Positions 1-9,965 of a stretch of 64,000 bases of DNA are shown here, piece by piece. The notes below the pieces were generated by a model. It was not told the origin of the DNA and made no database searches. It saw nothing but the letters and a program-made list of their open reading frames with translations. The stretch is from the NCBI GenBank assembly GCA_012845835.1, contig JABAKD010000018.1, positions 4,240,229 through 4,304,228 on the forward strand. The letters are read 5' to 3'. The translations under genes and the position numbers were made by a program. Every line of letters begins with the position of its first letter. Within the stretch, counting starts at the first letter, position 1. This stretch comes from Undaria pinnatifida (lineage: Eukaryota > Sar > Phaeophyceae > Laminariales > Alariaceae).

Positions 1-310
1 GATGCTCGGGCGGTATAGCAGCCCATGGTTACCCCCCCCCCCCCCCCCCCCCCCCCCTCCCCTTCCTCTCTACCCCCGACGCCCTCTCTCCCTGTCCTTC
101 CCTGCCACTCTCGGCTGATTTAATCGACCCCCGTCCCCCCTGGTAGGCGAAAGCCTGACGTGCTCCACCCCGGCGTTGAAGGGATGCGATGGTCGTATGG
201 GTGCGACTACCGCCATGCATGAAAGGAGTACGCCCCCCCCCGTTCCCCGTCGAACACGAGCTAACTTCAACGATGCAGAGGCGGTGAAACAGTCTACGAT
301 GGGCATCCCG
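1..310 (-). pseudogene. Decayed copies of the CYTAPASL exon end, with a poly-C tract and a family H fragment
   Basis: On the minus strand, 252-305 reads MPIVDCFTASASLK and the first 30 bases read MGCYTARAS. Both match the end of the 494-624 exon (IPMDCYTAPASL). The flanks are degenerate and the donor of the first is gttagc. Between them are a poly-C run (37-57) and a family H repeat fragment (about 150-235). They could instead be live exons of a gene that extends left. Confidence 0.35.
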
Positions 311-493
311 TTTATCTCTCTTGGCGTAGGCTTTGGACACACAACACCTATAATACATGCTTATACGTATACGTGCTTCGTACATATCAGGTAAGCACTA
401 GGGCATATGTGAGTACCCCCCCGTCCCAGACACACTCCTTCCCAGACATACCCCTGCCGGCTCAGGCTCCCCGCTACCCGCGCTGGCGCTCAC

Positions 494-624
494 GTCAAAG
501 ATGCGGGGGCGGTGTAGCAGTCCATTGGTATCGCTTCAGTCTCCTCGATGACAAAGTTCTGCTGCCCGAACTCCTTGTAGCCCGTATCGTCGTCTACCCA
601 AGCGTAGAACCCGGAGTAGTTTGC
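494..624 (-). CDS. Exon of left-edge gene (FYAWVDDDTGY exon)
   Basis: A 131-nt exon with acceptor gggcag and donor gtgagc. It encodes NYSGFYAWVDDDTGY and ends with IPMDCYTAPASL. The end recurs as MPIVDCFTASASL near 252-305 and as MGCYTARAS at 1-30, both on the minus strand. Confidence 0.5.
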
Positions 625-2148
625 CTGCCCATCCAGACAAGCAAGTATTTCAAAGGGTGAAATGATGGCGCCAATAAGGTCACTGCATCCACTACTACTA
701 TGACAGTGCAACTATTGGGGTGAAATAGAGCGTCAATAAGAACGCAATTGATGGGCTTTTTTTTCCCCGGCATTACGAGCATGATTGGGCGAAAGCATGG
801 TATTGTTGTATGAAACACAATGTTCATACTCCGCATTAAGCAAAAACGCATAAAACACATATACGAGAAACGAGCGGAATGGATATACGTCTAGGCGCCA
901 ATGAACTCGCATCAACCAAAGGGGCGGGCGGGTGGGCGGGCGGACGGACGGGACCGACTACACAGATCATCACATCATGCCGTAGCACATGAACGACGGA
1001 GGGATAGACCGACGAATCGACCAATAAGCAGCCTTTGAGCGACAAGGGACGTGACACCACCCTCTCCATCAACCGACGGACCGTTTAGCACAGGGTCGGA
1101 CCTGGATGTGGCGGGGGTGGGGCGGCAAGCACAGACTCACGGGGTGGCCGCAGCTGGACTTGAGGCCGGAAGAACGGTCGATCACGGCGGTGTAGTTGGC
1201 GTAGGCATCGAGGGCGGTCACGGCGTAGATGCTGAACACCCCGTCCTCGAACTCTTTTTCCGGGGTACCCTCGCCCCACCAGCCCCTGAACCTGCTCAAG
1301 GAGGGAAAAAGCGCCGGGCGTTAGTTGCGTGCGCATGCTACGGGTAGGTGCACGACTAACTGTTCTGAGGTTCATCACTTGACCAGCTCGATGCCTTGTA
1401 CCAATCATGTCCCAAAACCAAAAACTAATTTTGATGAAAAAAAATAGAGTGCAACCCGATCACCCGACAAACCGACGTTTTATTCCTCGAACTTTTCCCC
1501 CGGGGTGTACCCTCGCCCCGCCATCTCTTGGACCTGCCCAGTCTGCTCAAGGGAGGAATATCGGGCGTGAATGGGGTCGGTGGGTGTTTTCTCGTGGGGA
1601 AGGCGTGCTAGCCTCGGTATTGTTGTTGATGTTCTCACATTACCGTACCCCTTCGGGAACGTGAGGGGGATTCGCCGGCATGCACGTGTCGGAGGGCCAT
1701 GACATGGCGTCATTGCCCTCGTCGACCTTGTCTCCGCCCCCCCCCCTCACCACCTCACAAAGACTACCCCACCCCCCCCCCCCCGTCGTTACCACTACGC
1801 CCCCCCCCCCCTCATCCCCTCGTTGACAGCTGCCGCTCGTGTCGGAAGGCCATACGATGGCGTCGTTGTCCTCATCGACCCCCCCCCTGCCCCCTCCCCC
1901 ATTATCTCTACCCCCCCCCCCCCCCCCCCCCCTATATCAACACCACGCCCCCCCCCGTGCGTCGACATTACCTCCTCTCCCTCGCTGACACTACGCCCCC
2001 CCCTAGTTAACAACTGGCTCACGTGTCGGAAGGCCATACGATGGCATCGTTGCCCTCGTCGAACTCGTTGTTGAAACCCACGTCGGGTCCGATGGTTCCG
2101 TTTCGCTCTCCACTTGTGAAACCACTCAAGTACAGGCGGATAAACTTC
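494..2148 (-). CDS. Partial multi-exon gene with duplicated exons, function unknown
   Basis: Three exons can be read on the minus strand: 2148-2023, 1291-1141 and 624-494. Each is bounded by AG and GT (donors gtgagc, gtgagt, gtgagc). Splice phases agree: exon one ends with two bases of a Thr codon, exon two supplies the third, and exons two and three join in phase 0. Peptides include VGFNNEFDEGNDAIVWPSDT, WWGEGTPEKEFEDGVFSIYA and NYSGFYAWVDDDTGY. I recognise no family. The last exon ends in phase 2, so the gene should continue beyond the left edge of the window or into degenerate copies. No start codon or signal peptide was found. Decayed exon copies around it suggest repeat-domain growth. 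The gene could be a pseudogene. Confidence 0.5.
1141..1291 (-). CDS. Exon of left-edge gene (FRGWWGEGTP exon)
   Basis: A 151-nt exon with acceptor gagcag and donor gtgagt. It encodes FRGWWGEGTPEKEFEDGVFS followed by a Tyr/Ala-rich stretch and a Cys near the end (SSCGHP). The first half recurs, frameshifted, at about 1487-1545. Confidence 0.5.
1480..1885 (-). pseudogene. Decayed extra exon copies within the left-edge gene
   Basis: Positions 1487-1545 match the start of the 1141-1291 exon (RWRGEGTP against GWWGEGTP), then shift frame and stop. Positions 1689-1725 and 1843-1881 read DEGNDAMSWPSDT and DEDNDAIVWPSDT, copies of the end of the 2023-2148 exon. In the second copy the donor GT has become GA. 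C-rich runs separate them. Confidence 0.5.
2023..2148 (-). CDS. Exon of left-edge gene (DEGNDAIVWPSDT exon)
   Basis: A 126-nt exon: the acceptor is ttttcag and the donor is gtgagc after a partial Thr codon. It encodes a Gly/Asn/Asp-rich peptide ending in EGNDAIVWPSDT. The last 14 residues recur in two decayed copies just downstream (1843-1881 and 1689-1725). Confidence 0.5.
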
Positions 2149-2227
2149 CTGAAAAAGGCAAAACAAACATAGGTGTTCACCATATTATACATACATAGAT
2201 ACACATGAACAATATCATTATACAAAA

Positions 2228-2345
2228 TGAAAATACACTCCAGCTGTGAGATCGAAGATTTCGTCGAAACTCATCTTTGCAAGCTGTGTGTGATACTCCG
2301 ATCGCGCGTATTACGAGTTGTGTGTCGACAATATTATATGATATA
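2228..2345 (-). repeat. Family C interspersed repeat, 3' fragment
   Basis: This matches the 3' half of family C. The fullest copies of that family (9113-9485, 53630-53995) run from a C-rich start to an AT-rich end, with a conserved core of rgtatcacacacagcttgcaaa and gatctcacagctgg. This copy is reversed. Confidence 0.6.
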
Positions 2346-2349
2346 AATA

Positions 2350-2867
2350 TTACATAATATGAAATTATACAACTTTATTAAAATTGTTCGAGTCGGCGGG
2401 ACTGCCATGCTCCACTTCGCGGCTGTCTACGACGGTCGATCGAACTATTTAACAAATTATACCCGCACTAGAAACTAGACGTTCTGATCCCCAAAAAGTT
2501 GGTGCAGTTTTAATGCGTTTCTGAAGGGCTTGAAGCAAAATCCAGGATAGATAGACCCAAAAGCCGTACGCGAACGTATATACAGAGTGGGTACCCCGGT
2601 TGAAGATCGCCTAGAGGACGAGAGCATTTAGGACTTGACCCCTTCAGATCCCCCGAACCCCTCCCTATACTAAATTCAAGTAATTTTGTCCCCAAAAACG
2701 GGTTTCCGGTTGTAGAGGGCGATCAAATCGGTATGTCCCGCTCACGCTAAAAGCTGTACATTTCCCACCAAACACAGGAGCAATGTGGACACAAGAGCGC
2801 TTGTTTCGGCTTGTCACGGGGTGCTCTTAAATCGAGGTACCCACTGTACGTATATGCTGCTGCTGCT
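2350..2867. other. Intergenic; one family G motif only
   Basis: No gene seen. A roughly 60-bp family G motif (ctatactaaattcaagtaat ... aaaacgggtttcc) lies at about 2655-2722. Confidence 0.4.
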
Positions 2868-2992
2868 GCTGTTGTTGTTGCCACATTAACTCGCATAATC
2901 AAGTCCATGGTCACAGGCCAAGCTCCAGTCACTCAAGAGCTGAGGAAACCCCAGGGAAAAAACACAAACAAACCAAATTTACATACAAGGTA
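2868..2992 (+). repeat. Family D interspersed repeat, 5' fragment
   Basis: It begins after a (GCT/GTT)n tract with the conserved cacattaactcgcataatc, then the gtggtcacagg-type core, and breaks off after the cccagggaaaaaacac motif. The fullest copy is at 3612-4320. Confidence 0.55.
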
Positions 2993-3284
2993 TATATATC
3001 CCTCTATGGCGAACCCTGAAACACCTCTGTAGAGCCTCAAACTATATCCCTATGCTACAAGTATTTTTGCCACCGAAAACGAATTTCCTGTAGCAAAGGC
3101 ATGAACCCCTCTTGAACCCCAAAATGTCTCCCAATACTAATAGATAGTATTTTGTATTTTGTCCCCCAAAAAACGGGTTTCCACTAGTAAAGGCGTTAAA
3201 CCGTACAACTCCCCAACATGTGCCACAACAATCGAAACCACGCCACCCCATCTTCCCTACGTACTATGTTTTCTTATTTTGTTT

Positions 3285-3545
3285 TTGTTTCTTGTTTTTG
3301 TTTTTGTTTTTGTTTATTTCGTATTTCTCTCTTCCAATGTATTTCTGTTGCTGACGTATGTATGTTGTGCCTGTCGTACCCAGTACTAGGGCATGACATT
3401 GCGTTGTCGAATGCATTACGATGCATTATCTCTGTGTCGTGGCTTGTGACCACAGAGCTGATCTTTCTAGGGTGAAGAATCAGTACGGACACTGGGTGTG
3501 CTGGATGTCGACGAGTAGAAGAACGGTTTAATGTGAAGAACACAC
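3285..3545 (-). repeat. Family E SINE-like repeat with (CAAAAA)n tail
   Basis: This is a reversed copy of the sequence at 23714-24000 and 25750-26050. In sense orientation the family starts near gttcttcacattaaaccg, contains ctctgtggtcac, and ends in a CAAAAA simple-repeat tail. A defined body with a simple-repeat 3' tail suggests a retroposon. No clear tRNA boxes were found. Confidence 0.55.
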
Positions 3546-3611
3546 ACACACTATGTACCTGCGCACATATTGCCACGTACTCATATTTTATTCTTCAAGT
3601 ATGCAGTTGTT

Positions 3612-4320
3612 GTTGTTGTTCTCACATTAACTCGCATAATCAAGTCCGTGGTCACAGGACAGGCTCCAGTCACTCTGGAGCTGAGGAATACCCCAGGGAA
3701 AAAACACACACACAACCCAAGGTGGTACACGCATATATCACAGCTGACGCAATTCATGCCACCACCAGAAATATATAAAAGTGAAATCGGGAGTCAGTCT
3801 ACGATGTGCCAGGTCCAGGCCGGTGCATACGTCTCACTACTCACGCCTGGAGAAACCAAATATTCCGATTGCCACCCAAGGAAGACTACCACGTATATAT
3901 TACACGTAGTATCTATCACTACGCATACGCACGACAGGCATAAGTCAATTGGAGAAAAAGAAACAAAGAAAAGAAAAGAAGATAAAGGAAAGGAAAGAAA
4001 AGAGAAGAAAAAACGAAACAAGACGAAAAAGGCAAGCAAAGAGAAGAAAAAGACAAGAAAAGCAAGAAAAGACAAGACAGGGAAGCAAGGAAAGAAGAAA
4101 AGAAGAAAAGAAGAAAAGAAATAGAAAAAGAAAAGAAAGAAAAATGTCATACTAGCAGACCCTAGGAACTGGCTAAGGATGGCATTGGACTAACAGAGGG
4201 TATCACGTCCATCATCAATGGCACCTGGGAGAGAACGCAACATGGCGAAGAAGTCAGGGCGGTCTTATGCTATCTTGTGATGGCCATTAGAAAGCCCACA
4301 ACTTTCAATACGCAGTATGA
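3612..4320 (+). repeat. Family D interspersed repeat, longest uninterrupted copy
   Basis: It starts after a GTT tract, passes the cacattaactcgcataatc head and a purine-rich AAAGA tract (about 3950-4140), and ends in a conserved segment (about 4150-4320) that recurs at 7170-7350. Other copies lie at 6375-7350, 9805-9965, 11525-11905 and 25205-25478. It encodes no protein I recognise. The Lys-rich open frame through the purine tract is compositional. Confidence 0.55.
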
Positions 4321-4365
4321 TGCCGTGTCATACCACATGCCATATCCCACGTATTGATAGTATTT

Positions 4366-4671
4366 GCCGGTCGCCCCGGTGGCGTATTAGGTTGTCCTCG
4401 AGCCTGGTATAGGTCAGTCTCGTGAGTTCGAATCCCCCCGATTGCATACTCGTATAAATTCGTGGGAACTTATTCTTGTGCACAAGTTGACTAGGAGAAA
4501 GCGCGAGAGCGTGAGTTAGCAACACTCGATGAAAAATCCACGAGCAGTGCGTTTGCTGGACCCTATGCGCGTTAAAAATTGAAGGCAAGAACCGGGGGGG
4601 GGGAAGGGACAACACCTGTGACCACGGCTTGTCCAGAAGCGGGAGAGTAGAAGTGCGCGAAAAAAAAAAAG
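4366..4671 (+). mobile_element. tRNA-derived SINE, family A
   Basis: The head resembles a tRNA: an A-box-like tcgccccggtgg and a B box gagttcgaatcccc about 55 bp later. A conserved body follows (aaagcgcgagagcgtgagtt, a G run, gaccacggcttgtccag), then a poly-A tail at 4660-4671. Polymerase III promoter boxes plus a poly-A tail define a SINE mobilised by a LINE in trans. Confidence 0.75.
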
Positions 4672-4809
4672 TATGCATACAGAACAGCTAGTGCTGGTTG
4701 TACTGATGATGTCGTTGGGTGGAAAGAACGGTTTTACGTGAAGAAACACACACATACTATACAAACAAGCATACGTACGTATTCTTATTGCTACGTACCA
4801 GGTAGGCAA

Positions 4810-5060
4810 AAAATGGTATTCAATTAGTTTTCAGAAAAAAATTACATTATAACCTTGAACAAGAAAATATCAAGTCTTTTAGTGGTTAAATACTATCGGA
4901 TACAAAGAAAAAAATAATACTTGTACTTACGAAATTAAAAAGAAAAAGGGATTTGAACCCTCAACTTTGAGATTGGCAAGCTTACACTCTACCATTGAGT
5001 TACTTTCGCTTTTCCTATTTTCCACAAGAAGAAAAATAAAAATCACAGCATTTCAAGCAG
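4810..5060 (-). tRNA. Organelle-type tRNA-Gly(GCC)-like sequence in an AT-rich insert
   Basis: The minus strand of 4945-5012 reads a D arm (actcaatggtagag), a TTGCCAA anticodon loop and a T arm (gagggttcaaatccctt). The D arm and loop look like mitochondrial or plastid trnG(GCC), but acceptor and anticodon stems pair poorly, so it is probably a dead tRNA. The surrounding 250 bp is much more AT-rich than its flanks. This suggests an organelle DNA insertion (NUMT or NUPT). The tRNA-like part is 4945-5012. Confidence 0.45.
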
Positions 5061-5440
5061 AATGCGTATATACTGCAGTTGCTAACTCTTGTTCATAGCT
5101 TGTGATCTCAGAGCTCCTCTCTCTCACTACGTACGAAGTAGGAGGCATCTGCACAGACACGGGTTGGTAGGCTGGACATGGAATAGATTCATTTCGTGCA
5201 AAGATCAGTTAAATTTTAATGAACACAAACATACCACATGCCACATTCCACGTATTATTAACACTGCTGCCGTAGTAGAGTATTCATACAGAGAAGTTAC
5301 GTATTCACCGTATCACACTCGTACACAAGTCGAGCTCGTACTACTACTGCGGTTAGCCAGGTTTACCCGCTTTCCGACACACTTGAAAAATGTGATAATG
5401 AGTCCTCGTTCCAAGGAGGACGTTTTCTTCGTCCGCCGAA
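5061..5440. other. Intergenic, little recognised
   Basis: No gene seen. A weak, diverged match to the gctcctctctctac ... ggacactgg motif shared with 51420-51500 lies at 5100-5165. Confidence 0.3.
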
Positions 5441-5447
5441 AAAAGGA

Positions 5448-6311
5448 GTGTATATTTTTTTTCCAACTGCCAAGCGAAATAGAACCAAACCTACTGCTGA
5501 AGCTGCTGTAACCGCGAACACAACATGGCGAGCACCACCGATTGACGTGGGCGCCTTCGGAGATAAACCAAAGAAGGCGGAAGGGGACAACAATCCGGGT
5601 GAACTTCCCCAAAATAACTGCAAAAACTATTCCAGACCACCTAATAATTTCCAACTAGTGTGTGCCCCTCAAAAACGAAAAAAAATGTGGATGCAGTTCT
5701 AAACCATCAGCCGGCCCAACACCACCAAGTATGAACCACGGCCTGGAAAAACACATCCCCCAATCCGCCTTGTGGACGCTGACCCTCCCGAGTTGAATAT
5801 AAAAAATACCGTGACGGCGGTGGCGTTTTTATGCGTATTATATTACGGGGTAATTGCTCCCTGCATGCCCGGCCGTGCGGGAGGCCTCGTCATCCAAACG
5901 CCAAACCCCACAAGGTATGCCGGCATTAAACGTAACCACTTCGGCCTTTTATTGTATTGCACGATGGTAGACAGGGGTGGGTGGCAAACGATACGTTGCA
6001 CCTCGTACAAGATGTTGTGTCGTGCCGACCATTTTAGAACAATGGCCGACGGTGACAAATGGTTGACGGTGACGAAAAAACACTTCGTAACGAGTTTTTG
6101 GACGTTTAAAGGCAGAAAGGATCACGTGGAAAGGATCGACGCGTCCGATTCTGACGTGGAAAAGGCCATGGCGCGTGCGTTCGTGGCGCGAGAACCCCTC
6201 TGTAACTTCCCACTCTTCCCCCTTCCCGTTCGGCTAACCTGGGCCGGTGGGAAACGAGAAACGAGGACTACTGACACTGTACTGGAAGTAATTACTCCGT
6301 CCAAGCGCTAA
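5448..6311 (+). pseudogene. Long reading frame broken by one stop, function unknown
   Basis: One frame runs from 5448 to the TAA at 6309-6311 and is interrupted only by a TAA at 5700-5702. Its first part is basic and Pro/Asn-rich (PKKAEGDNNPGELPQNN). The second has a possible membrane segment (TVTAVAFLCVLYYGVIAPC), then a mixed, protein-like stretch (DSDVEKAMARAFVAREPLC). The two halves total about 285 codons. I recognise no domain. It could be a relic gene, a gene with a small intron spanning the stop, or part of an unknown element. A family D copy begins 60 bp after the end. Confidence 0.35.
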
Positions 6312-6341
6312 AAAAATGCTGCCGAGATATACGTGCTGTAG

Positions 6342-6374
<33 letters not shown>

Positions 6375-6376
<2 letters not shown>

Positions 6377-7350
6377 CTCACATCAACTCGCATAACCAAG
6401 TCCGTGGTCACCGGACAGGCTCCAGTCACTCTGGAGCTGAGGAATACCCCAGGGAAATACACAAACAAACCAAAGGTGGTACACGCATATATCACAGCTG
6501 ACGAAATTCAAGCCTCCGCCAGAAACATATAAAAGTGAAATCTGGAGTCAGCCTATTAATACGATGGGCCATGTCCATAATGGTGCATACGTGTCACTAC
6601 TCACGACTGGAAAAACCGACTTATTTACCGCTTGCCACCCAGGAAAGACTACCACATATGTCACCGGTTATTCGACTTACAAGATTCACTTGATAACAGG
6701 ATACATTTCCCTTCACAGCTGTCAGATTTTGTCCCCCTCAGAAACGGGTTTTATAGTTTCCGCGCACAGACTGACTAAAATCACCCTGTTGACCCTGATA
6801 GCTACACTGTAGTTGTAAGGGGAGTCGCCGACCTATATCCTTTATGAGGACACACAACTCGTAATGCGCGCGATCGGAGTATCACACACAGCTTGCAAAG
6901 ATGAGTTTCGACGAAATCTTCGATCTCACAGCTGGAGTGTATTTTCATTTTTTATAATATATATAGCACGTAGTACCTATCACTACGCATACGCACAACA
7001 GACGCAAGTCAAATGGAAAAGAGAAAAGAGAAAACAAAATAAGATGAAGGAAAGGAAATAAAAGACAAGAAAGCGAAAAACGAAAAAAGAAAGGAAAGAA
7101 AAGAAAAGACAAGAAAAGCAAGAAAAGACAAGACACGAAAAGGAAGCAAAGAAAGGAAAAGAGGAAAAAAATGTCATACTAGCAGACCCGAGGAATTGAC
7201 TAAAGACGGCATTGGGCTCATAGAGGGTATCAAGTGCATCATCAATGGCACTGGGAAGAGAACGCAATGTAGCGAAGAATTCAGGGCGGTCTTACGCTAT
7301 CTTGTGACGGCCATTGGAAGGCCCACAAATTTCAAGACGATGATGGCCAG
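6375..7350 (+). repeat. Family D repeat interrupted by a family C insertion
   Basis: The family D head (after a GTT microsatellite at about 6339-6376) runs to 6659 (ctaccacatatg) and resumes at about 6956 (tatatagcacgtagtacc). At 3885-3915 the same two parts are contiguous. The inserted block is the family C copy at 6660-6955. The D tail (ctagcagaccc ... cccacaaatttcaa) ends near 7345. Confidence 0.6.
6660..6955 (+). mobile_element. Family C copy inserted in family D
   Basis: The block from tcaccggttattcgac to the AT-rich ttttataatata end sits inside a family D copy, which shows that family C moves. It lacks the C-rich leader seen in the longer copies at 9113 and 53630, so it is truncated at that end. 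Confidence 0.6.
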
Positions 7351-7369
7351 ATCCAGACTTCAGTCTCTT

Positions 7370-8419
7370 GGGCATGACGCACCCCCTTCCCCCCCACCCT
7401 CCCCCCGGCCGCTTAGAGATGCCGACGGCGGATGGCGCTGCCGCAGCCTTTGCGCGTCGCTCTGCAGCTTTGCGTCTCTCCGTTTCATGCCAATTCGGCA
7501 TGAACAACTCAGCTCCCTCCTCTACTCGTCGAAACCATCTGCCGGCCTTCTGAGCAGCCTTTCGCCACCCTTCGAATTTCATTCCAAAGACCGACATATC
7601 CTCCTTCAGATGAGCCATCAAGTCCTGCTCTTGCCCCGCTGAGTAGCCCTTACCCCCAATAAGCTCCCCAAACACCACCCTCTGTGGCAGACGCTCCTCC
7701 CCCATACGTGCTATCAATCACGCAAACAATACCCTCCGTTTGCGCACTATCGCCTTTATGCTCTCGGAAGCTGTCTTGGCAAGCGCGTTGGCGTACGATA
7801 GGGTGTGGTCGTCGCGCTTCCGTTTCCGCCATCTGAGGCATCGGAGGAGCATGGAGTGGTGAACCCGTCGTAGCCTGTCATATTCAGGCTTGTTCGGGCT
7901 CCACCTCTTGCAACAGTAAAGCAGTGTCTCGACCACCTCAGCTTTCAGCAACCGCACCGTCAACCGTAAGCGCACCCCCGGGCGATCATAGATTCCCATC
8001 TTGTACCGATGGAAGGACGCCCAGGCCCTCTGGAGACGCCGCGTTATTTCAATGCTCAGGTCTCTGTCTGCGGTGATAGCCCTGCCCAAGTACACAAACT
8101 CGATCGTTTGTTTGCATATGCATTGATTGTGAACGACACCTTCATCGGGCCTTTGGTTTCCAGGCACATTATCTCTGTTTTTGCCTCGGATACTGTAAGC
8201 CCGAACGACGAGCACGCAGTCACGATCACCGCCATCATTCTCTCCAGCCCTTCTGATGATCGCGATACGATGCCCGCATCGTCCGCGTACAGCATACCCC
8301 ACAATCTTTGCACCTCCTTCTCCTCCTTCCCCATCCGCCCGTCGACTTTGCCTGTGAGTGAAGTGCCCTTTTTCTCGCCTTTCTCCTTTCGTTGGCGCTG
8401 CACCATATTATCCGTCATG
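7370..8419 (-). pseudogene. LINE (non-LTR) reverse transcriptase fragment
   Basis: Read leftwards from 8419, the frame contains LWGMLYADDAGIVSRS, with the polymerase YADD catalytic box at 8278-8289, followed by SFGLTVSEAKTEIMCL. Near 8120 the frame shifts and continues as KQTIEFVYLGRAITADRDLS, ETLLYCCKRWSPNKPEYDRL and DDHTLSYANALAKTASESI. A TGA at about 7717 interrupts it before MGEERLPQRVVFGELIGGKG and a Lys/Arg/Ala-rich end. YADD plus the downstream YLGxxIT and LLYxxxxW thumb motifs are typical of LINE reverse transcriptases. No N-terminal endonuclease is present. It is 5' truncated with a frameshift and a stop, so it is inactive. Confidence 0.85.
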
Positions 8420-8459
8420 GCTGCATACTTGTATACTGTACCGGTGGTATGATACTTCG

Positions 8460-9112
8460 AAGTATACCTCATACATTGTTTTGTTGCGTACGTACTGCTG
8501 CCCACTTGCTTGATTGCCTGCATGCATGGTTTCCTACCTGCCTCCTGCTCGCCTGTCCGTCTACGGTTGGCATCGCCACCACAACCAACCGAAACAAAAA
8601 AAGAGGTGTGCGTGCCGCTCCCAGACATCAGGGCAAACAAATCCGAAACAATGATGCCACCCGCGCCGTGCCGACGGCAAAAACAGCCTTTCTTTCTACA
8701 TAAAATGCCCTGGTAGCCAGGGCATTGATTAGGTGTTGCGCTGTTGCGCAATTGGGCAGGAAAACCATTTTGCACAACAGCAGTCGTCGCGAGGCTGGTT
8801 GCGCGCAGCGAAACACACGATTCTCGCGAGAAAAAAAAATGGGGTATTTTTTTCGCCCAAGGCGAATTTGATTTTTTGGGGTCTTTTGTTCGCCGCAGGC
8901 AGAACAAAAAAGAAAGAAAAGCATTATTCTCGCCGTATGCTTCCATTTTTCTAGACCTTTTTTCTATTCGACGTACGTATTGTTTGGTTTGGAACGTTTC
9001 GGGGTATTCGCCGCAGTAGGTGATTTTATTATCTTGTTTTGCCATTCGCCGTCGTCGATTTGGTCTTGAGAGACAATTCTTACACTAATGCGATAATACA
9101 ATACCGCCCGTC
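8460..9112. other. Intergenic, no gene recognised
   Basis: Contains a short hairpin (ccctggtagccaggg, 8707-8721) and T- or A-rich stretches. Open frames here do not resemble known proteins. Confidence 0.3.
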
Positions 9113-9485
9113 CGCCCCCCCCCCCCTCCAACCCCGCTCGCTTTTGATCAAAACCAGGCCCCTACGTCCTTCAAAACTCCGCCCCCCCCCTCACCGGTTA
9201 TTCGACTCACAGGATTTACTTGATGAAAGGATACATTTCCCTCCACAGCTGTCAGATTTTGTCCCCCTCAGAAACGGGTTTTATAGTTCCCGCGCACAGA
9301 CTGACTAAAATCACCCTGTTGACCCTGATAGCTACACTGTAGTTGTAAGGGGAGTCGCCGACCTATATCCTTAATGAGGACACACAACTCGTAATACGCG
9401 TGATCGGAGTATCACACACAGCCTGCAAATATGAGTTTCGACGAAATCTTCGATCTCACAGCTGGAGTCTATTTTTATTTTTATA
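9113..9485 (+). mobile_element. Family C repeat, near full length
   Basis: C-rich start (9113-9125), then ttgatcaaa, ctccgcc, tcaccggttattcgac, cctgttgaccctgatagc, and the conserved 3' core ending in tatttttatttttat. The copies at 24470-24846 and 53630-53995 have the same layout. Confidence 0.6.
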
Positions 9486-9489
9486 CTAC

Positions 9490-9804
9490 TATTGTGTTTT
9501 TTCAACCATTGCCCCCCAGTGAAGTCAGCAGGGGACACACGCAATGCCACGAAAAAACACAAAAATGAAAAATAACGGGCAGTTAAGCATGAGAAGCATA
9601 GATATTATAGGGTTATTAGCCACGCGCGCAGCAGCGGGGGGAAGGTGGGAGAAGGGAAGACACCGGTGACCTCATGGGCTACAGCAGCAGCAGTAACGCA
9701 AAGGACACCCACGTAAAAAGAAACAGGGCAATGTGAAAGGCAAGCTGGTGTTTACAGGAACACATTATATGAAACACGGCCGTTGTACTGAACTTAGTGT
9801 AGAG
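9490..9804. other. Intergenic, nothing recognised
   Basis: No gene, repeat family or structure was identified. Confidence 0.3.
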
Positions 9805-9965
9805 CGTGCCCTCTCCTAGGTAAGAAATCCAGCAAAAACACGAGCAAACCAAAAGTGGTGAACGCATATATCATAGCTGAAGGTATTCATGCCTCCGCCA
9901 GAATACTATAAAGCGGTGAAGTCGGGAGTCAGTCTACGACGTGCCATGTCCATACTGGTACATAC
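9805..9965 (+). repeat. Family D fragment
   Basis: Contains the gaacgcatatatcatagctg and gggagtcagtctacga motifs of the middle of family D. Confidence 0.45.

Noticed and set aside
1699-2010. Pro-rich open frame
   Set aside because: Caused by poly-C runs between exon copies of the minus-strand gene.
3570-4124. Lys/Arg-rich open frame
   Set aside because: A product of the AAAGA purine tract of repeat family D.
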